From positions 1-10,714 of the forward strand of contig SDNV01000093.1 in the NCBI GenBank assembly GCA_004524515.1: 10,714 nucleotides of DNA, written 5' to 3'. A model generated the notes under the pieces. It did not search any database. It was not told the origin of the DNA and worked only from the letters and a program-made list of their open reading frames with translations. Position 1 is the first letter of the stretch, and each line of letters begins with the position of its first letter. Both the position numbers and the translations under genes were made by a program. Source of the DNA: Promethearchaeota archaeon. GTDB lineage: Archaea > Asgardarchaeota > Lokiarchaeia > Sigynarchaeales > SOKP01. Below, piece by piece: positions 1 to 5,816 of this stretch.

Positions 1-244
1 AAATCAAGTTAAACTATAAAAGAATTTGTTGGTTATAAATTAAATTACTATTCTTTTTTCCTCCTCATTAAAAAATTTCTTGTTTGGAATACTTAGTGAA
101 ATAAAAAACTTGTAATTTTATACGGGATATTGAAATTTATTTTTTCGTTAATAGAGTAGGCATTTAAATTTGAGTTCATAAATATGATTTATATTAGGTA
201 AAAACTTAATTTTCTATTTAAATTGTAATTCAAATTGAACTATA
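1..244. other. AT-rich intergenic region upstream of mutL
   Basis: This is non-coding sequence with stops in all frames and no convincing gene, tRNA or repeat. It presumably separates mutL from a gene outside the window. The only recognisable element is a TATA-like stretch near the right end, annotated separately. A purine-rich GGAGGA is present on the minus strand near 55-62, but no start codon follows it at a useful distance, so it is not taken as a ribosome binding site. Confidence 0.6.
215..223 (+). promoter_or_regulatory. TATA-like element of mutL
   Basis: The 9-mer TATTTAAAT is centred about 26 bp before the GTG start of mutL. In archaea the TATA box lies about 25 bp before the transcription start, so transcription would begin at or next to the GTG and the mRNA would be leaderless. 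No Shine-Dalgarno lies before the GTG, which agrees. In such AT-rich DNA the match alone is weak; the spacing is the main argument. Confidence 0.35.
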
Positions 245-2122
245 GTGAAAAGAAAAAAAATAAAAAAGATTCGAGATGCTGAAAAGATAGCTGCCGGTGA
301 GGTGGTAGAGCGCCCCGCCAACGTGGTAAAAGAATTAATAGAAAACAGTATAGATGCGGGAGCAAAACAAATTAGAGTGATGGTGAAAAAAGCGGGAAAA
401 AGTTTGATTCAAGTAATAGATGATGGAATTGGGATAGCTCCAGATGATATTGAATTTGCTTTTGAAAGACATACGAGTAGTAAAATAAGAAGTATTGAAG
501 ATCTAGATAAACTTTCTACTTTAGGGTTTCGAGGGGAAGCATTGGCAAGTATTACGGCGATTAGTCAAGTGGAGATTATTTCTAGGGCAGAAAATGAAGA
601 TCTAGGAGTGCAATTAAGTATAAATGGAGGCATTATTGTAGATAAAAAGCAGATTCCGTGTCCTGTCGGAACTAATATAAAAATTAAAAATATTTTTTAT
701 AATATCCCAGCACGACAAAAATTTCTTAAATCTGATTCTACAGAACTGGGACACATAACCGACATTATACAAAGATACGCGTTAGCATATCCCGATATTC
801 ATTTCATATATAGACATAACGATTTGGATGTCCTTAATTGTCCTTCAAATGATTTACCCACTACAGTATTTCACATCTACGGGAAATTAAGTGCGAAATT
901 AATGAAGCAGATTGATTACTGTGAAAAAGATAATTATTTTAAAATAAATGGGTTATTAGGACATCCAGAAATTTCTAAAAAAAACCGAAATTATTCAAGT
1001 CTTTTTGTTAACCATCGATATGTAATTAGTGATCTGTTATATCGAGCAATTCAGGAAGCATATAAGGGCACTTTAATGGTTGGAAAATATCCCTTTTTTG
1101 TTATTCATATTGAATTAGATCCTTCTATAATCGATTTTAATATTCACCCGAAAAAGCTTCATATAAGATTTGAAAATGATGATTTTATCTATAATAAAGT
1201 GTACAACGTTATTCGAACTTTTGTCGAAGAAGAATTCATCAAGAAAGAGGCTAACTATATATCCACTGAAATAGACGATTTTGTCTCTAAAAAGGAGGCA
1301 AAAATACAAATTACTGAAGAAGAGGGGGCAATTGAGAAGCCTCATGCAAAACTTGAAGTCCGGAAACAAGTTGAGGAGTTATCAAAAATGGAAAAGGATA
1401 TCGTTGATAAGAAAGTACAATTACAATTAACGGACCAGGTCACTGAAGAAAAGGCAAATAAAAAACAAATGCCTGAAACTTATATTAGGGATAAATTTAT
1501 AATCACCAAAAATTTTCCAAAAATCCGTCTTATTCCCTATACAGGTCAATTAAGTAATAATATCTATGTGGTTTTAGAAGGAATAAATCAGGAGGGAGAG
1601 GAAGGGCTATATATATTAGACCAGCATGCTGCTTCTGAACGAGTTAGAAAGGAATATTTTTTAGATATGATTGAGTCCTTGAAAGTGAGTAAACAGCAGT
1701 TAATCTCTCCTCTGAAAATTGAAGTAAGTCCCTCTGAAAAATTCTTTTTGGAGGAGAATTTAGAGAATATTAATAAATTAGGATTTAATTTTGAACATTT
1801 TGGCGGAACTACATTTATTTTAAGGGAAATCCCTACAATAATAGACAAGCTACCTGATATAAATATCATAAAAGAAATTATATCAGATATCACAGATATT
1901 GGAAAAGATAAAAGTTTTGCGGAGACAAAAGAAGAAATTATTAATTATTTAGCCTGTCATAGAAGCATTCGAGGGGGAGATGAGCTTACCTTGAATGAGA
2001 TAAGAAATTTATTAATTGAGTTAGGAAATTGTAAGGATCCATTTCATTGCGCTCATGGTCGTCCCACCTTGAAATTTATATCATTTAAGGAATTAGATAA
2101 ACTTTTTAAAAGAAAAATATAA
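245..2122 (+). CDS. mutL: DNA mismatch repair protein MutL, endonuclease-type
   Basis: MutL couples mismatch recognition by MutS to strand nicking and removal. The 625 residues have the full family architecture. The N-terminal GHKL ATPase shows the first ATP motif (catalytic Glu30, metal-binding Asn34), DDGIGI at 59-64, RHTSSK at 75-80 and GFRGEA near 94-99. The S5-like transducer domain follows, then a charged Lys/Glu-rich linker (about 335-415) and the dimerisation/endonuclease domain. The latter has DQHA at 459-462 with Glu465 and Glu470, matching DQHA(X)2E(X)4E. ACH at 570-572 and CAHGRP starting at Cys602 supply further metal-site motifs. It should therefore nick DNA itself, as Bacillus-type MutL does and E. 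coli MutL does not. The start is GTG at 245, placed directly before the conserved N-terminus, with no Shine-Dalgarno. No mutS lies within the window. The family is bacterial in character, so an ancient transfer into archaea is likely. Confidence 0.96.
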   Translation: MKRKKIKKIRDAEKIAAGEVVERPANVVKELIENSIDAGAKQIRVMVKKAGKSLIQVIDDGIGIAPDDIEFAFERHTSSKIRSIEDLDKLSTLGFRGEALASITAISQVEIISRAENEDLGVQLSINGGIIVDKKQIPCPVGTNIKIKNIFYNIPARQKFLKSDSTELGHITDIIQRYALAYPDIHFIYRHNDLDVLNCPSNDLPTTVFHIYGKLSAKLMKQIDYCEKDNYFKINGLLGHPEISKKNRNYSSLFVNHRYVISDLLYRAIQEAYKGTLMVGKYPFFVIHIELDPSIIDFNIHPKKLHIRFENDDFIYNKVYNVIRTFVEEEFIKKEANYISTEIDDFVSKKEAKIQITEEEGAIEKPHAKLEVRKQVEELSKMEKDIVDKKVQLQLTDQVTEEKANKKQMPETYIRDKFIITKNFPKIRLIPYTGQLSNNIYVVLEGINQEGEEGLYILDQHAASERVRKEYFLDMIESLKVSKQQLISPLKIEVSPSEKFFLEENLENINKLGFNFEHFGGTTFILREIPTIIDKLPDINIIKEIISDITDIGKDKSFAETKEEIINYLACHRSIRGGDELTLNEIRNLLIELGNCKDPFHCAHGRPTLKFISFKELDKLFKRKI

Positions 2123-2138
2123 ATTAGCTCTATTTCGC

Positions 2139-2156
2139 TTTTTTCTACTAATTTTT
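2139..2156 (+). terminator. Oligo-T terminator after mutL
   Basis: Two T-runs, T6 at 2139-2144 and T5 at 2152-2156, begin 17 bases after the mutL stop. Archaeal RNA polymerase commonly terminates at oligo-T tracts without a strong hairpin, so this is a plausible end of the mutL transcript. No stable stem is visible in front of it. Confidence 0.4.
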
Positions 2157-2164
2157 GAAAAATT

Positions 2165-2176
2165 AACATATAAATA
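2165..2176 (+). promoter_or_regulatory. Possible TATA element of the 165-residue gene
   Basis: An ATATAAATAG-like stretch about 95 bp before the ATG at 2267 fits an archaeal TATA box and would give a leader of roughly 70 nt. A second candidate (TTAAATA around 2230) is nearer and would give a very short leader. The sequence alone does not choose between them. Confidence 0.25.
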
Positions 2177-2266
2177 GGAATAATTTTTTCTAGTTAACTA
2201 CAAGAAATTGAATAAGACCAAAAGTAAGTTAAATAAAAATTAAAGATTTTAGATTTATTTGAAAAT

Positions 2267-2764
2267 ATGAGAAAAAAAGATAAAAAATCTAAGAAGAAAT
2301 CTAAAGAACTAGACGATACGAATAAAAATTATAATTTAAAAGTTGATATCGTCACATTTCTTTCAAAAGTCGATGAATTAAAATTTTCAGCCCAGCGGTG
2401 TTTAATGGAGGGAAATCTTGATGATGCCATCCATAATGCTGAGAAAATAATCCGATTAGCAATTCTTGCGGACAAACCCTCTTACATAAAGGAACAGGAA
2501 GAATTTATCAATTCAATCGCGAAAGATGTTCAAAAAGATTTCTTAATTTCAGAAATTGAAAAAACTAGTAAATCTATATATAAGATGTATGATAAATTAT
2601 TAGAGTCCAATCAGATAACTCAGGCGCATGAAATCGTTGAAAGCTTCAAACACCGCTATTCCGACATGCTCTTTTTTGATACGATTAAATCTGTAAACGA
2701 TCTTATTTCTAGAGATAATAAGATATGGATTCAATATATTTCTAATTTAGATAAAGAAACCTAA
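2267..2764 (+). CDS. Lysine-rich helical protein, function unknown
   Basis: This 165-residue soluble protein is not recognised. Residues 1-20 are strongly basic (many Lys) and probably disordered. The rest looks wholly alpha-helical. Residues 35-69 read like a tetratricopeptide-type helical hairpin, with a small residue near 42, Gly-Asn at 49-50 as the turn, and Ala54 and Ala58 on the second helix. Residues 100-131 may be a second, weaker hairpin. There is no signal peptide, membrane segment or catalytic motif, and one Cys (45). It lies 144 bp after mutL on the same strand with a likely terminator between, so it is probably transcribed separately. It is convergent with the EF-1beta gene. A helical adaptor or scaffold role is conceivable but not shown. 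The start is ATG at 2267, with no Shine-Dalgarno. Confidence 0.75.
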   Translation: MRKKDKKSKKKSKELDDTNKNYNLKVDIVTFLSKVDELKFSAQRCLMEGNLDDAIHNAEKIIRLAILADKPSYIKEQEEFINSIAKDVQKDFLISEIEKTSKSIYKMYDKLLESNQITQAHEIVESFKHRYSDMLFFDTIKSVNDLISRDNKIWIQYISNLDKET

Positions 2765-2809
2765 TATTATCCATAAAAATAGATTTTAAAATTTATAAAA
2801 CGCTTAATA

Positions 2810-2815
2810 TTTTTT
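2810..2815 (+). terminator. T-run between convergent genes
   Basis: A T6 run lies 46 bp after the stop of the 165-residue gene, just overlapping the stop of the convergent EF-1beta gene. It may terminate the plus-strand transcript. On the opposite strand the short A/T-rich spacer offers no strong T-run for EF-1beta. Confidence 0.25.
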
Positions 2816-3080
2816 AGGCTTTTGAAAAAGCTATTGCTTCGATACCTTGCACTCCTTCTAATTTTCCAAGCATTTGTTCAACTTTATCCGTCCCGCCCCA
2901 TTCTTCAGGATATCTGACTCGGATTCTTGCTTTTTTTAGCCCAAATGCTACCGGCATGATTTCATGAGCTTCCAACACACAATCTTCTAGGACATCTTTT
3001 ATTTTCGCAACGAAATCATCAAAATTTACATCGGTATCTTCAGGAATTACATCAATTAGAGCAACAAATTCATTTCCCAT
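2814..3080 (-). CDS. ef1b: Archaeal translation elongation factor EF-1beta (aEF1B)
   Basis: This is the guanine-nucleotide exchange factor that recycles EF-1alpha from its GDP-bound to its GTP-bound form during translation elongation. The 88-residue protein has the size and single ferredoxin-like alpha/beta domain of the archaeal family. It begins MGNEFVALIDV and has the signature segments PVAFGLKKARIRV in the middle and an EGVQGIEAIAF strand near the C-terminus. The start was chosen at ATG 3080 rather than the upstream in-frame TTG at 3101. A perfect GGAGGT sits 9 nt before that ATG, and family members begin with MG at this point. It is the second gene of an operon behind a Zn-ribbon gene, 27 bp downstream of that gene's stop. 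This pairing recurs in other archaea. It is probably constitutively expressed. Confidence 0.93.
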   Translation of the reverse strand: MGNEFVALIDVIPEDTDVNFDDFVAKIKDVLEDCVLEAHEIMPVAFGLKKARIRVRYPEEWGGTDKVEQMLGKLEGVQGIEAIAFSKA

Positions 3081-3089
3081 AGCATTCAA

Positions 3090-3095
3090 ACCTCC
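3090..3095 (-). promoter_or_regulatory. Shine-Dalgarno of EF-1beta
   Basis: On the minus strand GGAGGT precedes ATG 3080 by 9 nt. It is a full match to the archaeal anti-Shine-Dalgarno. It lies inside the longer TTG-started reading frame, which is why the shorter start was chosen. Confidence 0.85.
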
Positions 3096-3107
3096 ATTCA
3101 ATAGATA

Positions 3108-3284
3108 TTAAGGTCCCTCAAATTCGCATTTCAAACATCTATAAGTCTTTCCCATTGCTCGACATCGTTCACATCTCCAAATTTCCACATCTCCACATCG
3201 GGGACATGGAAAATGAACGGCATTTTCGTAGGGAGCTACAGGTCTTCCGCATGAGAAACAGACATTCTTTTTTAATGTCGACAT
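3108..3284 (-). CDS. Small Zn-ribbon protein, COG2888-like translation-associated
   Basis: This 58-residue protein has four CxxC motifs (Cys9/12, 27/30, 38/41, 50/53), enough for two zinc sites. It matches the small archaeal Zn-ribbon family exemplified by Haloferax HVO_2753 and described as a predicted RNA-binding protein with a role in translation. The conserved pattern is a CFSCG start, then CPRCG, WRCERC and YRCLKCEFEGP at the end. It is encoded directly upstream of EF-1beta with 27 bp between, an association seen in other archaea, so a ribosome- or translation-linked role is likely though its exact partner is not known. The start is ATG 3284. A TTG three codons upstream is possible but adds nothing conserved. 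No Shine-Dalgarno precedes it, so a short-leader or leaderless mRNA is plausible. Confidence 0.88.
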   Translation of the reverse strand: MSTLKKNVCFSCGRPVAPYENAVHFPCPRCGDVEIWRCERCRAMGKTYRCLKCEFEGP

Positions 3285-3406
3285 GATTAGCAAAAAAAAT
3301 ACATGATAGAATTAATTATTTTTGGTTTTAAGATACTAAAATAAATTAAACTTTAAATTTTAAATCAACATAAATTGTATATAGAATTATAATTGGATTA
3401 TCTGAC

Positions 3407-3414
3407 CTTTTATG
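3407..3414 (+). promoter_or_regulatory. Possible TATA element of the 177-residue gene
   Basis: CTTTTATG, about 55 bp before the ATG at 3467, would place the transcription start near 3435 and give a leader of about 30 nt. The surrounding 180-bp divergent spacer between the Zn-ribbon gene and this gene is extremely AT-rich and contains several weaker alternatives, so the assignment is tentative. Confidence 0.22.
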
Positions 3415-3466
3415 AATTTCGCATCTTAATAATAATCTAAATTAACCAAAATAGAGAGAAAATGAT

Positions 3467-4000
3467 ATGCCAGAAAATAAAGTAAAGAAGTATTTCAGAA
3501 GGGTAGAGGTTTGGGCTTGGTGCGATATCTGTCAGGATATGGTTGCGTTAAGTGTTGACAAGGATGAGATCATTGATGGTATAGAAATGGGTATATATAC
3601 TAAAGAATTCAAGCATCGAAATCCAAATCCTGATTTTGAAGATCCAGATGATTTATCCGGTGATGAACATACAGTGTATGTCTATATCGATGACAAATAT
3701 GATGTTACTGGAGTAAAATCCTTTTTTGGAGATTCCCCAACTATAGAATCTTTAGAAGAGGCGGCGGCGGCTTCTGGATCTACTGAAGTAAGGATTCCCA
3801 TTATTATTAAAGATGTTCCAGCTACAAGCGTCCATTTAGGAATGATAACTCCTGAAGAATATAAGGTCTTAAAGATATGTGACGGGATGAATACACTCGA
3901 ACAAGTAGCTCAAATCGCAGGAAAGAAGCTGGAAGATGTGGAAAAAATGATGGAGAAACTCCACAAAAAAGGTCTTGTGGATGTGATAAAAAGAGGCTAA
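3467..4000 (+). CDS. CxxC protein with winged-helix-like C-terminus, unknown function
   Basis: This 177-residue acidic soluble protein is not recognised as a named family. Two parts can be seen. The N-terminal part (about 8-90) has a WCDIC motif (Cys19, Cys22) and conserved-looking His50 and His68, which may bind a metal, followed by alternating beta-strand patterns (HTVYVYIDDKYDV at 68-80). After an Ala/Glu/Ser linker (95-107), encoded partly by a short GCG triplet run, comes a segment of about 50 residues (128-175) typical of a small winged helix: TPEEYKVLKICDG, then helices, then LHKKGLVDVI. The domain order suggests a ligand- or protein-sensing head joined to a winged helix that binds DNA or protein, but this is inference. 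It is divergent from the Zn-ribbon/EF-1beta operon. A weak AGAG lies before the ATG. A palindromic terminator follows. Confidence 0.82.
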   Translation: MPENKVKKYFRRVEVWAWCDICQDMVALSVDKDEIIDGIEMGIYTKEFKHRNPNPDFEDPDDLSGDEHTVYVYIDDKYDVTGVKSFFGDSPTIESLEEAAAASGSTEVRIPIIIKDVPATSVHLGMITPEEYKVLKICDGMNTLEQVAQIAGKKLEDVEKMMEKLHKKGLVDVIKRG

Positions 4001-4022
4001 TTGTCATTAGCTCTAAATCTAG

Positions 4023-4045
4023 AAAGATATATCTTTTTCCTTTTT
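4023..4045 (+). terminator. Palindrome plus T-tract terminator
   Basis: A perfect 14-bp palindrome (AAAGATATATCTTT, 4023-4036) runs straight into a pyrimidine tract with two T5 runs, 23 bases after the stop of the 177-residue gene. It is positioned as that gene's terminator. The stem is all A/T except two pairs, so the T-tract probably matters more than the hairpin. Confidence 0.5.
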
Positions 4046-4061
4046 GTGTATAATTTAAATC

Positions 4062-4070
4062 AAAAAAAAA
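4062..4070 (-). terminator. Oligo-T terminator for the minus-strand membrane gene
   Basis: An A9 run here is a T9 run on the minus strand, about 105 nt beyond the stop of the membrane protein gene. Between the two, a weak hairpin (4106-4122) is possible. With the plus-strand terminator next to it, the convergent spacer is insulated in both directions. Confidence 0.35.
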
Positions 4071-4174
4071 TGAGAAATATATTAGGATTTGGTATTAATC
4101 AGATAATTGCCTAATAGGTAATGATTATTTGTTTATCTTTTTGTATCCGCTGGTCTTTTAGGTTTTTATCCGAT

Positions 4175-4954
4175 TTAGTCCAGTTTTATTAGACCCAAAA
4201 CAACTGGAACGACTAAATAATGGGCCCTTGGAATTGTAATTTCTACTATATATGAATAGAGCATAATTAGAATTTGATAAATTGGATCTGCATAAGTGAC
4301 ATTTCCATTAGGTTGAACTATTCCAATATATCTTGCTCCAAGAATATGCATTGGCTCAAGGTTTATAACTATAAAAATAAACGAACCTAAAAGATAATAT
4401 CCTAAATATTTCATAAAACCCTCACCGCATGCAAATTTAGCAAGTACGAAACTAATAATGATCACTATACTTAAATAGACAATTGTTACAATTCCAAACA
4501 TAGCTCGTACAGAAGTTATAGGCTGATTTCTAGCGAGTAATCCAACGATAATGGAACATACAAATACTATGAGTATGTCAAATACAAAAAGATTTCGACG
4601 CAATTTAAATTCACTCTCAATATCTCGCTTTAAATACATATCGAGCAATAAAAATCCTGCTACTCCATAGGGGGCTCCTTCTCCTAATCCTTGAAACAAC
4701 CATAAGATATAAGTAGGGATTTCTAACCCAAACACAGCAATCCTCCACGCTTCTGCTCTCATTCCCAGTAATAACATGATAAGTTCTACAAATCCGAAAA
4801 AGATAGTCGAGCTAATGAACATCACGATATAATTCTTATCCTCTTTTTTAAAATAGAAAAATAAAGATATAATCAGAGCTAATAGCATAAGAACTAGTCT
4901 TGTCTCAAAATATCCCGCCTCATCAAAACTTCTTACCATTGCTAATCCATCCAT
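4175..4954 (-). CDS. Polytopic membrane protein, 7-8 segments, unknown function
   Basis: This 259-residue integral membrane protein is not recognised. In numbering from the ATG at 4954 the hydrophobic segments lie near 19-35, 42-64, 71-90, 93-108, 121-141, 150-175, 182-203 and 223-255 (the last could be one long or two short segments). Short charged loops such as KKEDKN and the KRDIESEFKLRR stretch separate them. Some segments contain polar or charged residues (Glu57, Glu79, Glu199, Glu238), which may suit a channel or transporter. No rhodopsin Schiff-base lysine, Walker motif or known transporter signature was found. The start was moved from the in-frame ATG at 4969 to 4954 because GAGGT lies 8 nt before the latter; the longer form would add five residues. 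It stands alone on the minus strand. Its stop lies 174 bp from the convergent 177-residue gene and its start faces the 3' end of iorB. Confidence 0.78.
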   Translation of the reverse strand: MDGLAMVRSFDEAGYFETRLVLMLLALIISLFFYFKKEDKNYIVMFISSTIFFGFVELIMLLLGMRAEAWRIAVFGLEIPTYILWLFQGLGEGAPYGVAGFLLLDMYLKRDIESEFKLRRNLFVFDILIVFVCSIIVGLLARNQPITSVRAMFGIVTIVYLSIVIIISFVLAKFACGEGFMKYLGYYLLGSFIFIVINLEPMHILGARYIGIVQPNGNVTYADPIYQILIMLYSYIVEITIPRAHYLVVPVVLGLIKLD

Positions 4955-5013
4955 AATCACATACCTCATTAAATAATTTTTAATATTTTTTTCATAAGAT
5001 TGGTCTTTCCTAT

Positions 5014-5027
5014 TAATATAAATTTTG
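5014..5027 (-). promoter_or_regulatory. Possible TATA/BRE of the membrane protein gene
   Basis: On the minus strand the stretch reads CAAAATTTATATTA, an A-rich BRE-like lead followed by a TATA-like core. It is about 60 bp before the ATG at 4954 and would give a leader of roughly 30-40 nt that includes the GAGGT ribosome binding site. Confidence 0.3.
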
Positions 5028-5165
5028 TTTAATTCCTATTTATAGGTTTTATTCACTTTTATTTAATATTCCAAGCAATGGATGATTTTTAGCAAATATC
5101 CGCCATTTATCTATGATAATTCTTATAGAATACTTTTTTATTTATAATTTCTTTTTTACCAATTT

Positions 5166-5816
5166 TTAGTTCTTATTGATAATATCTTTTCCCTTTTCGA
5201 TTCCGAGATGCAAAGCTCGAATATTATCATCTGAATCTCTGAGCCATTCTTTTATTACTTTTTCGTAATGTTCAATTTCTATGAATGGAAGCTTTCCAGT
5301 AGGAATAGCAAATCCGAGCATAATAAGGTTGACTTGTTGGTTGGAATTGAATTGTTCCAAAGATAATTCGGTGGCATTCATAAAATATACTTCATTGGAA
5401 TACCCTTTTAGAGTTTCTTCTATTTTTTCCACCGAAGGATATTGCTCTAAATCTGCTGTAATTAAAATAGGTGGGATTGTCCTTGAATTTAAAACAAATG
5501 AAGTTTTACTGGAGGCAAAAATACCACGTCTCAATGATTCTATGGGTTCAACACATATAAATAAATCTGCATCACCATAGCTAATCAATGAAGAGTTCAA
5601 ATTTTTTCTGGGATTTTCAGAAGCTTTCTTTTGATATCTTGTATGACTTATTATAGCCCCTTCGCGCTGAGCCAAACCGTGTTGCTCTGCTCCGAGTATA
5701 AGCTCAACGCCAGCTTTTTGTGCGGCAAATTCGATAAGTCTTTTTAATGTTATGACTCCCTGTCCAGCAGTACCTGCAATTACCACATTGATTATGTCTG
5801 TTTCCTTAAAGTTCAC
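5166..5816 (-). CDS. iorB: Indolepyruvate:ferredoxin oxidoreductase beta subunit
   Basis: This is the gamma-type subunit of a 2-oxoacid:ferredoxin oxidoreductase. With IorA it converts arylpyruvates from Trp, Phe and Tyr plus CoA into aryl-acetyl-CoA, CO2 and reduced ferredoxin in the cytoplasm. The 216 residues match the family's usual size (roughly 190-220). The nucleotide-binding-like loop GTAGQG is at 15-20. The family block with EQHGLAQREG is at 44-53, where most relatives have AQRGG. The NLIMLGFAIPTGKLPF segment lies in the C-terminal third. It carries no Fe-S cysteines, as expected. The start is GTG at 5816, preceded by a perfect GGAGGT eight bases upstream within the end of iorA. The two genes overlap by 11 bp in different frames, which implies translational coupling and matched subunit supply. 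No clear terminator was seen downstream; only a small ATTCT/AGAAT hairpin lies near 5119-5131. Confidence 0.94.
   Translation of the reverse strand: MNFKETDIINVVIAGTAGQGVITLKRLIEFAAQKAGVELILGAEQHGLAQREGAIISHTRYQKKASENPRKNLNSSLISYGDADLFICVEPIESLRRGIFASSKTSFVLNSRTIPPILITADLEQYPSVEKIEETLKGYSNEVYFMNATELSLEQFNSNQQVNLIMLGFAIPTGKLPFIEIEHYEKVIKEWLRDSDDNIRALHLGIEKGKDIINKN

Noticed and set aside
55..62. GGAGGA on the minus strand resembling a Shine-Dalgarno for a leftward gene
   Set aside because: No ATG, GTG or TTG follows at a usable distance, and the only nearby reading frame is a few codons long.
1115..1369. 84-codon open frame on the minus strand inside mutL
   Set aside because: It lies wholly antisense to the linker region of a clear mutL and its translation has no family resemblance.
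1588..1893. 101-codon open frame on the minus strand inside mutL
   Set aside because: It is antisense to the conserved endonuclease domain; it is a shadow of the strongly supported gene.
3081..3101. Upstream TTG start for EF-1beta adding seven residues
   Set aside because: The extension contains the GGAGGT ribosome binding site of the inner ATG, and family members start at the inner MG.
4175..4954. Microbial rhodopsin or heliorhodopsin, suggested by seven segments
   Set aside because: The last segment has no lysine in the Schiff-base position and none of the conserved retinal-pocket patterns is visible.
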